From positions 1-7,515 of the forward strand of contig JACQQW010000053.1 of NCBI GenBank assembly GCA_016206745.1: a stretch of 7,515 bases of DNA. Direction: 5' to 3'. The position numbers and the translations under genes were made by a program. This document shows positions 1 through 5,953 of this stretch, piece by piece (the first letter of the stretch is position 1; each line of letters opens with the position of its first letter). This stretch comes from Candidatus Omnitrophota bacterium (GTDB lineage: Bacteria; Omnitrophota; Gorgyraeia; Zapsychrales; Fredricksoniimonadaceae). Below the pieces are notes generated by a model. The model saw nothing but the letters and a program-made list of their open reading frames with translations. It was not told the origin of the DNA and did no database searches.

Positions 1-1088
1 ACCGCAATTTTGAAGGCCGGGTCAATCCCTATGCGAAAGCCAATTTTTTGGCCAGCCCGCCGCTGGTTGTGGCCTATGCTTTAGCAGGACGGGTGGACAT
101 GGATTTGGCCGTTGAACCTATCGGTAATGATAAAAAAGGACGCCCTGTGTATTTGAAGGATATTTGGCCTGATTCCAGGGAAATTCATGCTTTGGCCAGG
201 AAATTTGTCAAGGCCAGTATTTTTAAGTCGCGGTACAAAGATGTGGACCGCGGCAATAAAGATTGGAACGCGATTAAAACCACGAAATCGGATTTGTTTA
301 ACTGGGACGAACACAGCACATACATTCAAAATCCGCCGTATTTTACAGACATGAAAATATCCCCCGACCCGATTAGGGCCATCACCGGCGCCAGGTGTCT
401 GGTCATGGTGGGGGACTCCATCACCACCGACCATATTTCACCGGCCGGTGCCATCGCCAAAGATTCACCGGCGGGAAAATTCCTTATGGAACAGAGTGTC
501 CAACCCAAAGATTTTAACCAGTATGGCGCCCGCCGGGGCAATGACCGGGTGATGACCCGGGGGACGTTCGCGAACATCCGTTTGCGCAATTTGATCGCGC
601 CCGGCACCGAAGGCCCGTGGACCACGTATTGGCCCACCAATGAGAAAATGTTTATCTATGACGCGGCCATGAAATACAAGGAACAGAAAACTCCGCTGGT
701 TGTCCTGGCCGGTAAAGAATACGGCACCGGTTCTTCCCGGGACTGGGCCGCCAAAGGCACGACCCTTTTAGGGGTCAAGGCGGTTGTCGCGGAAAGTTTT
801 GAGCGCATCCACCGCAGCAATTTGGTCGGCATGGGGGTATTGCCCTGCCAATTTAAACAAGGTGAGAATGCCTTAGGTCTGGGGCTTAAAGGCGATGAGG
901 CCTTTGATTTTGTCGATTTAAACGACTCTCTTGCGTCCCGCCAGGAATTGACTGTAGTGGCCGTTGCGCCGGACGGCGGCAAAAAACAATTCCAAGTGAT
1001 CGTCCGGGTGGACACACCGGTGGAAGTCGACTACTTGCGCAACGGCGGCATTCTGCACACCGTCTTGCGGAAACTGGCCAAGGCTTGA
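1..1088 (+). CDS. acnA: Aconitate hydratase (AcnA/IRP1 type), C-terminal part, 5' end outside window
   Basis: Aconitase interconverts citrate and isocitrate via cis-aconitate in the TCA/glyoxylate pathways, using a [4Fe-4S] cluster in the cytoplasm. The reading frame is open from base 3, starting with RNFEGRVNP, which in this family lies just after the cluster-binding cysteines. Those cysteines and the N-terminal ~530 residues are therefore upstream of the window. Visible family motifs are [15 protein letters not shown] (nt ~411-455), [14 protein letters not shown] (nt ~510-555) and the active-site loop YGTGSSRDW (nt 720-746) in the C-terminal swivel domain, followed by [17 protein letters not shown]. 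About 361 residues are present, ending in TGA at 1086-1088, and the fragment is intact. The TTG at 48 is an internal leucine, not a start. The long-form C-terminus favours the AcnA/IRP branch over AcnB. No terminator hairpin is visible after the stop. Confidence 0.96.
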   Translation, partial: RNFEGRVNPYAKANFLASPPLVVAYALAGRVDMDLAVEPIGNDKKGRPVYLKDIWPDSREIHALARKFVKASIFKSRYKDVDRGNKDWNAIKTTKSDLFNWDEHSTYIQNPPYFTDMKISPDPIRAITGARCLVMVGDSITTDHISPAGAIAKDSPAGKFLMEQSVQPKDFNQYGARRGNDRVMTRGTFANIRLRNLIAPGTEGPWTTYWPTNEKMFIYDAAMKYKEQKTPLVVLAGKEYGTGSSRDWAAKGTTLLGVKAVVAESFERIHRSNLVGMGVLPCQFKQGENALGLGLKGDEAFDFVDLNDSLASRQELTVVAVAPDGGKKQFQVIVRVDTPVEVDYLRNGGILHTVLRKLAKA

Positions 1089-1097
1089 CATTGACTT

Positions 1098-1301
1098 ATG
1101 AATATTGCAGATGATATGTTGGATATGTTGGATTTATTGGACATGTTGGATGAACTGAAAGACCACAGGACGGTCAAAGCCGTGGTGGAAGGAAGAAAAA
1201 CCATTGCTGCCGGAGCTAAAGGGGTGTCCGTGTCAAAGATACTTGTCCTCTTTGCGGTGGGCGAAAGAAAAACGGCAAGACTATTTTTACAGTTGGTTTA
1301 G
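1098..1301 (+). pseudogene. Short ORF with (Asp-Met-Leu) repeat; possible antitoxin-like remnant
   Basis: This 67-codon ORF starts 9 bp after the aconitase stop, with no clear ribosome binding site. I do not recognise it with confidence. Residues 6-20 are an in-frame repeat (DMLDMLDLLDMLDEL), followed by a charged segment, KDHRTVKAVVEGRKTIAAG. This loosely resembles the C-terminal tail of Phd/YefM antitoxins (Leu/Asp-rich helix, then EGRxTI), but no DNA-binding N-terminus is present. From about nt 1230 onward the frame is the wrong reading of the YgiT-type zinc-finger sequence, so the last ~22 residues are probably not a real protein segment. It may be a decayed gene piece or the displaced 5' part of the zinc-finger gene. 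The antitoxin link is inference only. Confidence 0.3.
1113..1157 (+). repeat. 9-bp imperfect tandem repeat, five copies (GAT ATG TTG)
   Basis: Units are GATATGTTG, GATATGTTG, GATTTATTG, GACATGTTG and GATGAACTG at 1113, 1122, 1131, 1140 and 1149. The first two are identical and the others drift. The period is three codons, so the frame is kept and the repeat reads D-M-L. It probably arose by replication slippage. Confidence 0.85.
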
Positions 1302-1456
1302 GTGAAGGGATTTTGGTTGTCCGTGATGTGCCGGCTTTGGTATGCGGTCAATGCGGAGAGGACTGGATTGAAGATAAAATTGCTTCGCGGCTGGAAGATT
1401 TTGTGGATGAGGCACGCAAAAAGCATCTTCAAGTTGAAGTAGCTGCGTTTTCATAG
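1230..1456 (+). pseudogene. YgiT/MqsA-type zinc-finger protein, apparent 5' frameshift
   Basis: One frame, open from 1220 to TAG at 1454-1456, encodes a typical YgiT-type zinc-finger domain: DTCPLCGG, then KTIFTVGLGEGILVVRDVPA, then LVCGQCGEDWI, then a helical DFVDEARKK tail. The two CxxC zinc pairs are at nt 1244/1253 and 1343/1352. Such proteins are stand-alone small proteins or the metal-binding half of MqsA-like antitoxins, often paired with a DUF4258 or MqsR-type toxin. No start codon lies before the first Cys in this frame, and an in-frame TAA sits at 1217-1219. The frame -1 to it offers GTG-TCA-AAG at 1230-1238. Re-reading or adding one G at 1238 gives a normal start, M-S-K-D-T-C-P-L-C, and a ~75-residue product, the usual family length. 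I infer a one-base deletion, a sequencing error, or less likely ribosomal slippage on AAAG. No recognisable toxin partner is adjacent. Confidence 0.72.
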
Positions 1457-1496
1457 GAGAGGAAATTTGAGTAATACAGAAATAGATAAAATCGTT

Positions 1497-1502
1497 TATA
1501 AT
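1497..1502 (+). promoter_or_regulatory. Perfect -10 box (TATAAT) upstream of the aspartic protease gene
   Basis: TATAAT lies 58 bp before the protease ATG, in an AT-rich gap of about 100 bp. The -35 is weak: AATACA at 1473-1478 (18-bp spacer) matches 3 of 6, and TTGAGT at 1467-1472 is too far (24 bp). Initiation would fall near 1508-1510. It probably drives the protease-GST-Nudix group. Confidence 0.4.
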
Positions 1503-1507
1503 ACATG

Positions 1508-1553
1508 AGTGAGGCAATATCTTTGTTATGATTGACCCTAGAAAGTGAGGCAA
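1508..1553 (+). repeat. 10-bp direct repeat AGTGAGGCAA in the protease leader
   Basis: AGTGAGGCAA occurs at 1508-1517 and again at 1544-1553, 36 bp apart. The second copy supplies the GAGG that may serve as ribosome binding site for the protease ATG at 1560. The first follows ATG at 1505 of an 8-codon mini-ORF (MSEAISLL, stop at 1529-1531). Chance or a small duplication are both possible. Confidence 0.4.
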
Positions 1554-1559
1554 AGGATT

Positions 1560-1928
1560 ATGGGGACATTTTATACAAAATGCTTGATTGAAAACCACAT
1601 TGATCGCAAAAAGTCGATTGTGGTTCCCAAACTTCTTGTAGATACCGGAAGTGAATATACGTGGATCCCGGAAAACATGCTTGAAAAAATCGCAGTGGCA
1701 CGCGAAAAAAAGGACTTGGCTTTTGTGATGGCCAATGGCCAGCATGTGACCCGCAGCGTGGGTTTTGCGATTATCTGCCTGGATAAATATTTTACGATTG
1801 ACGAAATTGTTTTTGGTGAAAAAGGGGATTTAATTCTGTTGGGGGCAAGGACATTGGAAGGTTTAAATCTCGCGGTCGATTCACGCCAAAAGAAATTAGT
1901 CGGGGCCGGCCCATTGCCGGTTGCTTAA
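1560..1928 (+). CDS. Retropepsin-like (clan AA) aspartic protease, single domain
   Basis: This 122-residue protein has the retroviral-protease-like half-domain fold that works as a dimer. The catalytic motif is LLVDTGSEYTWIP, with Asp28 as the nucleophile-activating residue. The second hallmark is the hydrophobic-Gly motif near residues 93-100 (LLGARTLE), followed by LNLAVDSRQKKLV. The opening, MGTFYTKCLIEN, and the length fit the small bacterial 'clan AA aspartic protease' proteins. No signal peptide or membrane segment is visible, so a cytoplasmic location is inferred; the natural substrate of this family is unknown. I chose ATG 1560 over GTG 1545 because GTGAGG (1545-1550) then sits at a normal Shine-Dalgarno distance. 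Only 30 bp separate it from the downstream GST gene, suggesting one transcript. Confidence 0.85.
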   Translation: MGTFYTKCLIENHIDRKKSIVVPKLLVDTGSEYTWIPENMLEKIAVAREKKDLAFVMANGQHVTRSVGFAIICLDKYFTIDEIVFGEKGDLILLGARTLEGLNLAVDSRQKKLVGAGPLPVA

Positions 1929-1958
1929 TCCTTTCTCTGGATTCACCTGGAGTACACA

Positions 1959-2543
1959 ATGCAATTATTATACACCAAACGCTCCCCCTATGCCCGCAAA
2001 GTCCGGGTGGTGGCCTTGGAAAAAGGCATCCATTTGGATTTGATCGACGAGGATTTGCAGGACAAGTCCAAGCGGTTATTGGAAGCCAATCCTTTGGGCA
2101 AGGTGCCGACTTTGATTTTGGGCAATGGCGAGGCTATTTATGATAGCCCGGTGATTTGCCAATACCTCGATGAGCTTAATGATAAGATTATTTTGATCCA
2201 CAAATCGGGGCAGGCGCGGTACAAGGTTTTAAAATGGGAGGCCATGGCCGATGATTTAATGACCATTGCCATTAATGCGTACATGGAAAAAGTCCGTCAT
2301 CCCCAGGATTTTCACGCGCCGTTTGTTTCCTCCCAGGAGGCGGCCATACAAAAGGCCTATCAGTTCATTGAATCGCGTTTAAATGAGTTGAGCGTATTTT
2401 CATTGGCTCCTGTGGCGGTGGCTTCTGCCATCGGTTATATCCATTTCCGCCTGCCGCATGTGGTTGCCCAGGGAAAATTGGCCCAATGGTTTAATGAGTT
2501 TTCTAAACGTCCCAGCATGGCGCAAACAATCCCAACGGTGTAA
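1959..2543 (+). CDS. Glutathione S-transferase family protein (YibF-like)
   Basis: This 194-residue protein has an N-terminal thioredoxin-fold domain (residues 1-~78) and an all-helical C-terminal domain. Visible GST signatures are SPYARKVRVVALEKG near the N-terminus, NPLGKVPTL with the cis-proline (the glutathione-backbone-binding turn), and YDSPVICQYLDE, whose acidic/Ser pair contacts the gamma-glutamyl group. The C-terminal LAPVAVASAIGYIHFR and the ending RPSMAQTIP resemble E. coli YibF. An active-site Ser/Tyr near residues 6-10 is plausible, but the real substrate is not known for this subfamily. The ATG has a good CTGGAG at 1947-1952, 6 nt upstream. It lies between the protease gene (30-bp gap) and the Nudix gene (5-bp gap), most likely one operon of housekeeping or stress enzymes. 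Confidence 0.92.
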   Translation: MQLLYTKRSPYARKVRVVALEKGIHLDLIDEDLQDKSKRLLEANPLGKVPTLILGNGEAIYDSPVICQYLDELNDKIILIHKSGQARYKVLKWEAMADDLMTIAINAYMEKVRHPQDFHAPFVSSQEAAIQKAYQFIESRLNELSVFSLAPVAVASAIGYIHFRLPHVVAQGKLAQWFNEFSKRPSMAQTIPTV

Positions 2544-2548
2544 ATTGT

Positions 2549-3040
2549 ATGGCCCGCCGCACACTCGATTTTAGACGTTCCCAGCCGGTGGTCCTTCCCA
2601 ACGGACGTACGATTAAGATTTCTTTTATTAATCACCCTGGCGCCGTTATCATTGCGCCATTTTTAAGCAAAGACAAAATTGTTTTTATGCGCCAATTCCG
2701 GCCGGCCCTTAAAAAATATATTTATGAACTGCCCGCCGGGACCCTGGATCCAAATGAATCCCTGGTTTCCTGCGCCAAACGTGAACTCATTGAAGAGACC
2801 GGGTTAAGGGCCGGAAAAATGACCAAAATCGGTCAGATCTATCCTGTTCCGGGTTACTCAACCGAAATCATTCATATTTTTAAAGCCGAAGGCCTTAGCC
2901 AGGGGGAAGCGGAACCGGAAGAATATGAGGTCATTGAAAATATTGTTATGAGCAAATCCCAAGTGCGGAAATTATTCAAAGATGGAAAATTGCAAGACGC
3001 TAAAAGCATCTGCGCCTTAACTTTTTGTGGATGGCTGTAA
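2549..3040 (+). CDS. Nudix hydrolase, ADP-ribose pyrophosphatase-like
   Basis: This 163-residue enzyme is predicted to split nucleoside-diphosphate-linked compounds such as ADP-ribose into AMP and a phosphorylated sugar, with Mg2+. A complete Nudix box, Gx5Ex7REUxEExGU, spans residues 64-86, with REL-I-EE holding the metal-binding glutamates Glu79, Glu82 and Glu83. Upstream, RQFRPALKKYIYELPAG is typical of the NudE/NudF/ADPRase group, as are PVPGYSTEIIHIF (Pro101) after the box and the tail DGKLQDAKSICAL. The start is 5 bp after the GST stop and lacks a strong ribosome binding site, so translation is probably coupled. Its TAA stop lies in the first copy of a 9-bp duplication that leads into the downstream inverted repeat. 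The exact nucleotide substrate cannot be fixed from sequence. Confidence 0.94.
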   Translation: MARRTLDFRRSQPVVLPNGRTIKISFINHPGAVIIAPFLSKDKIVFMRQFRPALKKYIYELPAGTLDPNESLVSCAKRELIEETGLRAGKMTKIGQIYPVPGYSTEIIHIFKAEGLSQGEAEPEEYEVIENIVMSKSQVRKLFKDGKLQDAKSICALTFCGWL

Positions 3041-3055
3041 TTTTGGTAATTTTGG
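3038..3055 (+). repeat. Perfect 9-bp tandem duplication TAATTTTGG
   Basis: TAATTTTGG occurs at 3038-3046, where its first three bases are the Nudix stop codon, and again at 3047-3055, where it runs into the left arm of the inverted repeat. It may be a scar of the event that placed the hairpin here. Confidence 0.7.
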
Positions 3056-3090
3056 GGACGCGTACAAAAACCGTACATGTCCCCAAAATT
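3048..3090. repeat. Perfect 12-bp inverted repeat, REP-like hairpin or terminator
   Basis: The left arm AATTTTGGGGAC (3048-3059) is perfectly complementary to the right arm GTCCCCAAAATT (3079-3090). After a G-T wobble and one mismatch the stem continues as GTAC/GTAC around a 7-nt loop (AAAAACC). The AAAATT/AATTTT ends and GGGGAC/GTCCCC core give a strong stem. It has no proper T-run on the + side, so it is a poor classical terminator. Its form (GGGGAC plus GTAC arms) recalls palindromic REP sequences mobilised by Y1/REP-associated transposases, but that is inference from one copy. It fills the 66-bp gap between the Nudix and response-regulator genes and could separate their transcripts. Confidence 0.8.
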
Positions 3091-3106
3091 GTAATATAAG
3101 GAAAGT

Positions 3107-3775
3107 ATGCGGATTTTGGTTGTCGAAGATGAAGTAAAAATCGCTAAATTCATCAAACGCGGCCTTAAGGAAGAGGGATATGCGGTGGACATTAGTGCCG
3201 ATGGAGAAGACGGGCATTTCCTGGTTACGACCAATGAATACGATTTAATCATCCTGGATTTAATGCTGCCGAAGCTGGACGGCTTAAGTTTATGCCGGAA
3301 ACTCCGCAATGAAAAAATTAAAGTGCCCATTTTAATGCTCAGCGCCAAAGGCACGGTCAAAGATAAAGTAAACGGCCTGGATTCCGGCGCCGAAGATTAT
3401 TTGGCCAAACCTTTCGCTTTTGAAGAATTATTGGCCCGCGTGCGGGTTTTATTGCGCAATAAAGATGTCCGTGTGCCCACCCAATTGCAGGCCGGAGACC
3501 TGGTCATGGATTTGCTCAACCACAAAGTCACCCGCGCGGATAAGAAGATACATTTGACGGTCAAAGAATACATGTTGTTGGAATATTTGATCCACAATGC
3601 CGGCACTATCGTCACCCGGACCATGATTTCCGAACACGTCTGGGACATCCATTTCGATACCTTCACCAATGTCATTGATGTCTATATCAATTATTTGCGC
3701 AATAAGATCGACACCGGGTTTGAACACAAAATGATCCTGACCGTGCGTGGCAAAGGATACATGCTTCAAAAATGA
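3107..3775 (+). CDS. OmpR-family two-component response regulator (CusR/QseB-like)
   Basis: This 222-residue protein is a cytoplasmic transcription factor switched by phosphorylation from a sensor kinase. The receiver domain (residues 1-~115) has the acidic pair Glu7-Asp8-Glu9, the phospho-acceptor Asp51 (LIILDLMLPKLDG), a Ser79 switch residue where Thr is commoner, and Lys101 (YLAKPF). Residues ~125-220 form an OmpR-type winged helix, with LTVKEYMLLEYLIHNAG and the ending LTVRGKGYMLQK. The PFAFEELLARVRVLLR linker is typical of the CusR/QseB/MprA branch. AAGGA at 3098-3102 is the ribosome binding site. The stop overlaps the next ATG (ATGA, 3772-3775), the normal coupling with a histidine kinase. 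That kinase is broken here, so this regulator may now be an orphan. Confidence 0.96.
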   Translation: MRILVVEDEVKIAKFIKRGLKEEGYAVDISADGEDGHFLVTTNEYDLIILDLMLPKLDGLSLCRKLRNEKIKVPILMLSAKGTVKDKVNGLDSGAEDYLAKPFAFEELLARVRVLLRNKDVRVPTQLQAGDLVMDLLNHKVTRADKKIHLTVKEYMLLEYLIHNAGTIVTRTMISEHVWDIHFDTFTNVIDVYINYLRNKIDTGFEHKMILTVRGKGYMLQK

Positions 3776-3837
3776 TCTTCAGGTTTTTTAAATCCATCCG
3801 ATTTCAAATTGTCTTGTGGCACATGCTGATCCTTTCC
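3772..3837 (+). pseudogene. Sensor histidine kinase, N-terminal stub only (truncated)
   Basis: The ATG overlaps the response-regulator stop by ATGA, the classic regulator-kinase arrangement. The first ~22 residues, MIFRFFKSIRFQIVLWHMLI followed by LS, match the start of a membrane sensor kinase: a basic cytoplasmic leader (SIRFQIVLWHM) entering the first transmembrane helix. The helix is cut short after about 8 hydrophobic residues. The frame then runs on through antisense sequence of the - strand radical SAM gene (PFKTHALALALFADGHG) and stops at 3913-3915. No periplasmic sensor, HAMP, DHp or ATPase part exists in the window. The kinase is thus lost by a rearrangement near 3837-3842, or the contig is mis-joined there. 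Kinase identity is inferred from position and this short sequence. Confidence 0.72.
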
Positions 3838-4887
3838 CTACCATTTAAAACACACGCCCTGGCGCTGGCATTGTTTGCAGATGGGCATGGAACTGCGGCC
3901 TTTGGCGGCCATTAACCGGCGGGTGGCCGTGGCTTGGGGGCCGTTCCAAATATCTTTGACTTTGGATTCACCGGTTTTATAAGTGGTATAAGGTTTTACC
4001 CCCGACCAGATGACCCCCTCACAACACTGCAATACGTCCCCGTTGAAATTAAATTGCATGGCCTTCCAGAGCCAATCACAGGACATGTTCAATGTTTTGC
4101 TTGGCAGCGGGGTTTCTTTACCTTCCAGCCCTCCGCGCGGGTTTCCCTGGCGGAAGCTCAGCAGCAGGCCATTGTCCTTGCAGAATTGGCGGATCAACGG
4201 GATTTGATGGCGGTTATAATTATAGGTGATCCAATCGATCAGGATTAAAGCCTGCGAACCGGTTTCTTTTTTGAGCTTCGCCACCATGCGGATATTACTT
4301 TTCAGTTTTTCCACTTCGCCATAGCGGATCTGAATGCCGTAAATGTCCTGGGTAAACCCGCCCAATTGGATCTTGATGCAATCAATCCCGGCTCCCAATA
4401 TGTCCCGGGCATTTTGCTCATTGAATAAAAGCCCGTTGGTGGAAATCATGGTCATGACTTTACGCTCGGTGGCGCACCGGATGATCCGGCCCAAGTCTTT
4501 ATATAAAAGCGGTTCGCCATTGGTGTACAGCACGGCGATCAGCACGTCTTTTTTGACTTGGTCGATGATGTCCATGGCCATTTCAACCGGCATTTTCCCT
4601 TTGGAAATGCTCCCCAGGGACGGCGCTTGCGGGTCAATATTATAGATGCGTCCTTTGGCATCGCGGCAAAACAGGCAACCCGCGTTGCATTCATTCCACA
4701 GTTCAAGGCTTAAAATAAACGGAGCAACCGCCGATTTTTTCCACTGAAACACATACGCCGTCGAACACATAAAAACGTTCCATAGTTTTCGCGGCGTGAT
4801 CTTGCCGGCCAATAAGGCCGTCATGAACAATGTGATCTTAAGGAAAATGTAATGATTATGTTTAGGTATTTTGGTTTGGGAAGCCAT
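3838..4887 (-). CDS. Radical SAM protein with SPASM-like C-terminal cysteines
   Basis: This 349-residue radical SAM enzyme has its cluster motif CNAGCLFC (CxxxCxxC) at Cys67, Cys71 and Cys74. It also has NGEPLLYKDL (the SAM-binding GE motif) and TMISTNGLLF in the barrel. A C-terminal SPASM/twitch-like region contains FNGDVLQCCEGVIW, and the chain ends CKQCQRQGVCFKW with Cys337, Cys340 and Cys346 as likely auxiliary-cluster ligands. A 60-residue leader before the motif includes a hydrophobic, possibly membrane-associated stretch (YIFLKITLFMTALLAG). Relatives modify peptides or sugars or act in envelope biosynthesis; the substrate here is unknown. The start overlaps the end of the upstream glycosyltransferase gene by 26 nt, so they are co-transcribed. 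No strong ribosome binding site is visible, and Met22 is an alternative start. The stop codon lies at the presumed rearrangement junction, so the native C-terminus could have been slightly different. Confidence 0.9.
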   Translation of the reverse strand: MASQTKIPKHNHYIFLKITLFMTALLAGKITPRKLWNVFMCSTAYVFQWKKSAVAPFILSLELWNECNAGCLFCRDAKGRIYNIDPQAPSLGSISKGKMPVEMAMDIIDQVKKDVLIAVLYTNGEPLLYKDLGRIIRCATERKVMTMISTNGLLFNEQNARDILGAGIDCIKIQLGGFTQDIYGIQIRYGEVEKLKSNIRMVAKLKKETGSQALILIDWITYNYNRHQIPLIRQFCKDNGLLLSFRQGNPRGGLEGKETPLPSKTLNMSCDWLWKAMQFNFNGDVLQCCEGVIWSGVKPYTTYKTGESKVKDIWNGPQATATRRLMAAKGRSSMPICKQCQRQGVCFKW

Positions 4888-5914
4888 ACAGTGAACTTAT
4901 AATGTAATTAGGCCGCATTTTAGTTTGTTCATGGACGGAATTTAAATAAAGCCCGATCATGCCCAGGCAGAACAACTGCACACCGCCCATGGAAAGGATG
5001 ACGATCATCAGCGCTGTCCATCCCGGCAGGGCATGGCCGGAGATTTTTTGGTAAAGCGCGTGGGCAATGAATACCATGTCCACAAAGATGGCGCACAGAC
5101 CGCAATAGACGGCAATTTGCAAAGGCACGGAAGAAAAATTGACCACGGCCGCGTTAAGGAAATTGCTGAGCGCCTTGCGGCCTAAAATAAAGAATTTGCT
5201 TTTTCCCGCGAAGCGCGCTTCCCGGGTATAAGGGACAAAATTTTGTTTAAATCCCACCCAGGCAATGATACCGCGCAGGAACGGTTTATTTTCTTTAAAT
5301 TTCAAAATATAGTCAACCGCGCGGCGGGAAAGAAGTTTAAAATCACCTGCTTCCTGGGGGATGGGCACGGATGAATAGCGGTTGAGGACCAGGTATCCGA
5401 TTTTGGTCAGGAACAATTTAAACGCCGGTTCTCCCTTACGGTTGAGCCTGAGGGTATGCACCACATCCACTTGCGGGTCATTCAAATAATTCTCCAGCAT
5501 GGCGCCGATCAGTTCCGGCGGGTCCTGCAGGTCGGCGTCCATGTAGACCACTGCATCACCTTGCGCGTGGGCCAGGCCGGCCATGACGCAGGGGGCGACC
5601 CCAAATGTGCGGGACATATTAATAACACGGATGTCATTATGGCCCTTGTCCTGGTCCAGTAAAATGGCCAGTGAATTATCATTGGAAGCATCATTGACAA
5701 AAATCAATTCATGGCCTTTGACCAGGCTTTTATGACGGGAGGCCTGCATGGCCGCACGGGCCCGCCGGATGAGCTCGACGAGAACGTCCTCTTCATTGCG
5801 GAAAGAAAAAACAATGGATAAAAAAGGCGGTGTGTGTGCCGGCGGCATGAGGAGCATTGTATTGATTTTACCGGTTGTGCGCAATATTATTATTTTTTCT
5901 AATTTGTCTTGCAT
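4862..5914 (-). CDS. Family 2 glycosyltransferase, polyprenyl-phosphate type (GtrB/DPM1-like)
   Basis: This 350-residue membrane-attached GT2 enzyme likely transfers a sugar from a nucleotide donor to a polyprenyl phosphate on the cytoplasmic face. The GT-A domain shows LSIVFSFRNEEDVL (nucleotide-binding start), VNDASNDNS (Asp75), SRTFGVAPCVMAGLAHAQGD and the DxD metal motif YMDADLQDPPE (Asp126-Asp128). QEAGDFKLLSRRAVD and the acceptor-side FLRGIIAWVGFKQ follow, then YTREARFAGKSKF. Two predicted membrane helices lie at about residues 264-286 and 300-324, followed by a KMRPNYII tail, the ArnC/GtrB/CsbB-type layout. The start is uncertain: 5914 is the longest frame, but Met20 (5857) or Met23 (5848) would begin closer to the conserved fold. 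None has a clear ribosome binding site. It precedes and overlaps the radical SAM/SPASM gene and diverges from the second radical SAM gene. Confidence 0.94.
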   Translation of the reverse strand: MQDKLEKIIILRTTGKINTMLLMPPAHTPPFLSIVFSFRNEEDVLVELIRRARAAMQASRHKSLVKGHELIFVNDASNDNSLAILLDQDKGHNDIRVINMSRTFGVAPCVMAGLAHAQGDAVVYMDADLQDPPELIGAMLENYLNDPQVDVVHTLRLNRKGEPAFKLFLTKIGYLVLNRYSSVPIPQEAGDFKLLSRRAVDYILKFKENKPFLRGIIAWVGFKQNFVPYTREARFAGKSKFFILGRKALSNFLNAAVVNFSSVPLQIAVYCGLCAIFVDMVFIAHALYQKISGHALPGWTALMIVILSMGGVQLFCLGMIGLYLNSVHEQTKMRPNYIISSLYGFPNQNT

Positions 5915-5936
5915 GCAGTAAATAGTGTGTTATATT
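5909..5936 (+). promoter_or_regulatory. Candidate promoter for the B12-type radical SAM gene
   Basis: TTGCAT (5909-5914, 3 of 6 to consensus -35) and TATATT (5931-5936) are 16 bp apart, and TGT just before the -10 gives an extended -10. Initiation near 5943 would leave a leader of only ~11 nt before ATG 5954, in keeping with the lack of a ribosome binding site there. The -35 would overlap the start codon of the longest glycosyltransferase frame on the other strand. Confidence 0.35.
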
Positions 5937-5953
5937 CATTGCATACCTCTCTT

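Noticed and set aside
1085..1115. Perfect TTGACA at 1085-1090, overlapping the aconitase stop, as a -35 box
   Set aside because: The best -10 partner (GATGAT at 1110-1115) has a 19-bp spacer, matches 4 of 6 and lies inside the 1098 ORF. No convincing promoter results.
1287..1745. 152-codon open frame on the - strand
   Set aside because: It lies antisense to the zinc-finger and protease genes, has no recognisable domain, and the + strand features explain the region much better.
3048..3090. Classical rho-independent terminator after the Nudix gene
   Set aside because: The stem is strong, but the bases after it (GTAATATAAGG) are not a T-run, so I call it a hairpin or REP-like repeat instead.
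2872..3360. 162-codon open frame on the - strand across the Nudix/regulator boundary
   Set aside because: It covers the 3' end of the Nudix gene, the inverted repeat and the receiver domain in antisense. Both + strand genes are certain.
3934..4248. Open frame on the + strand within the radical SAM/SPASM gene
   Set aside because: It is antisense to a gene with clear family motifs and its translation has no recognisable domain.
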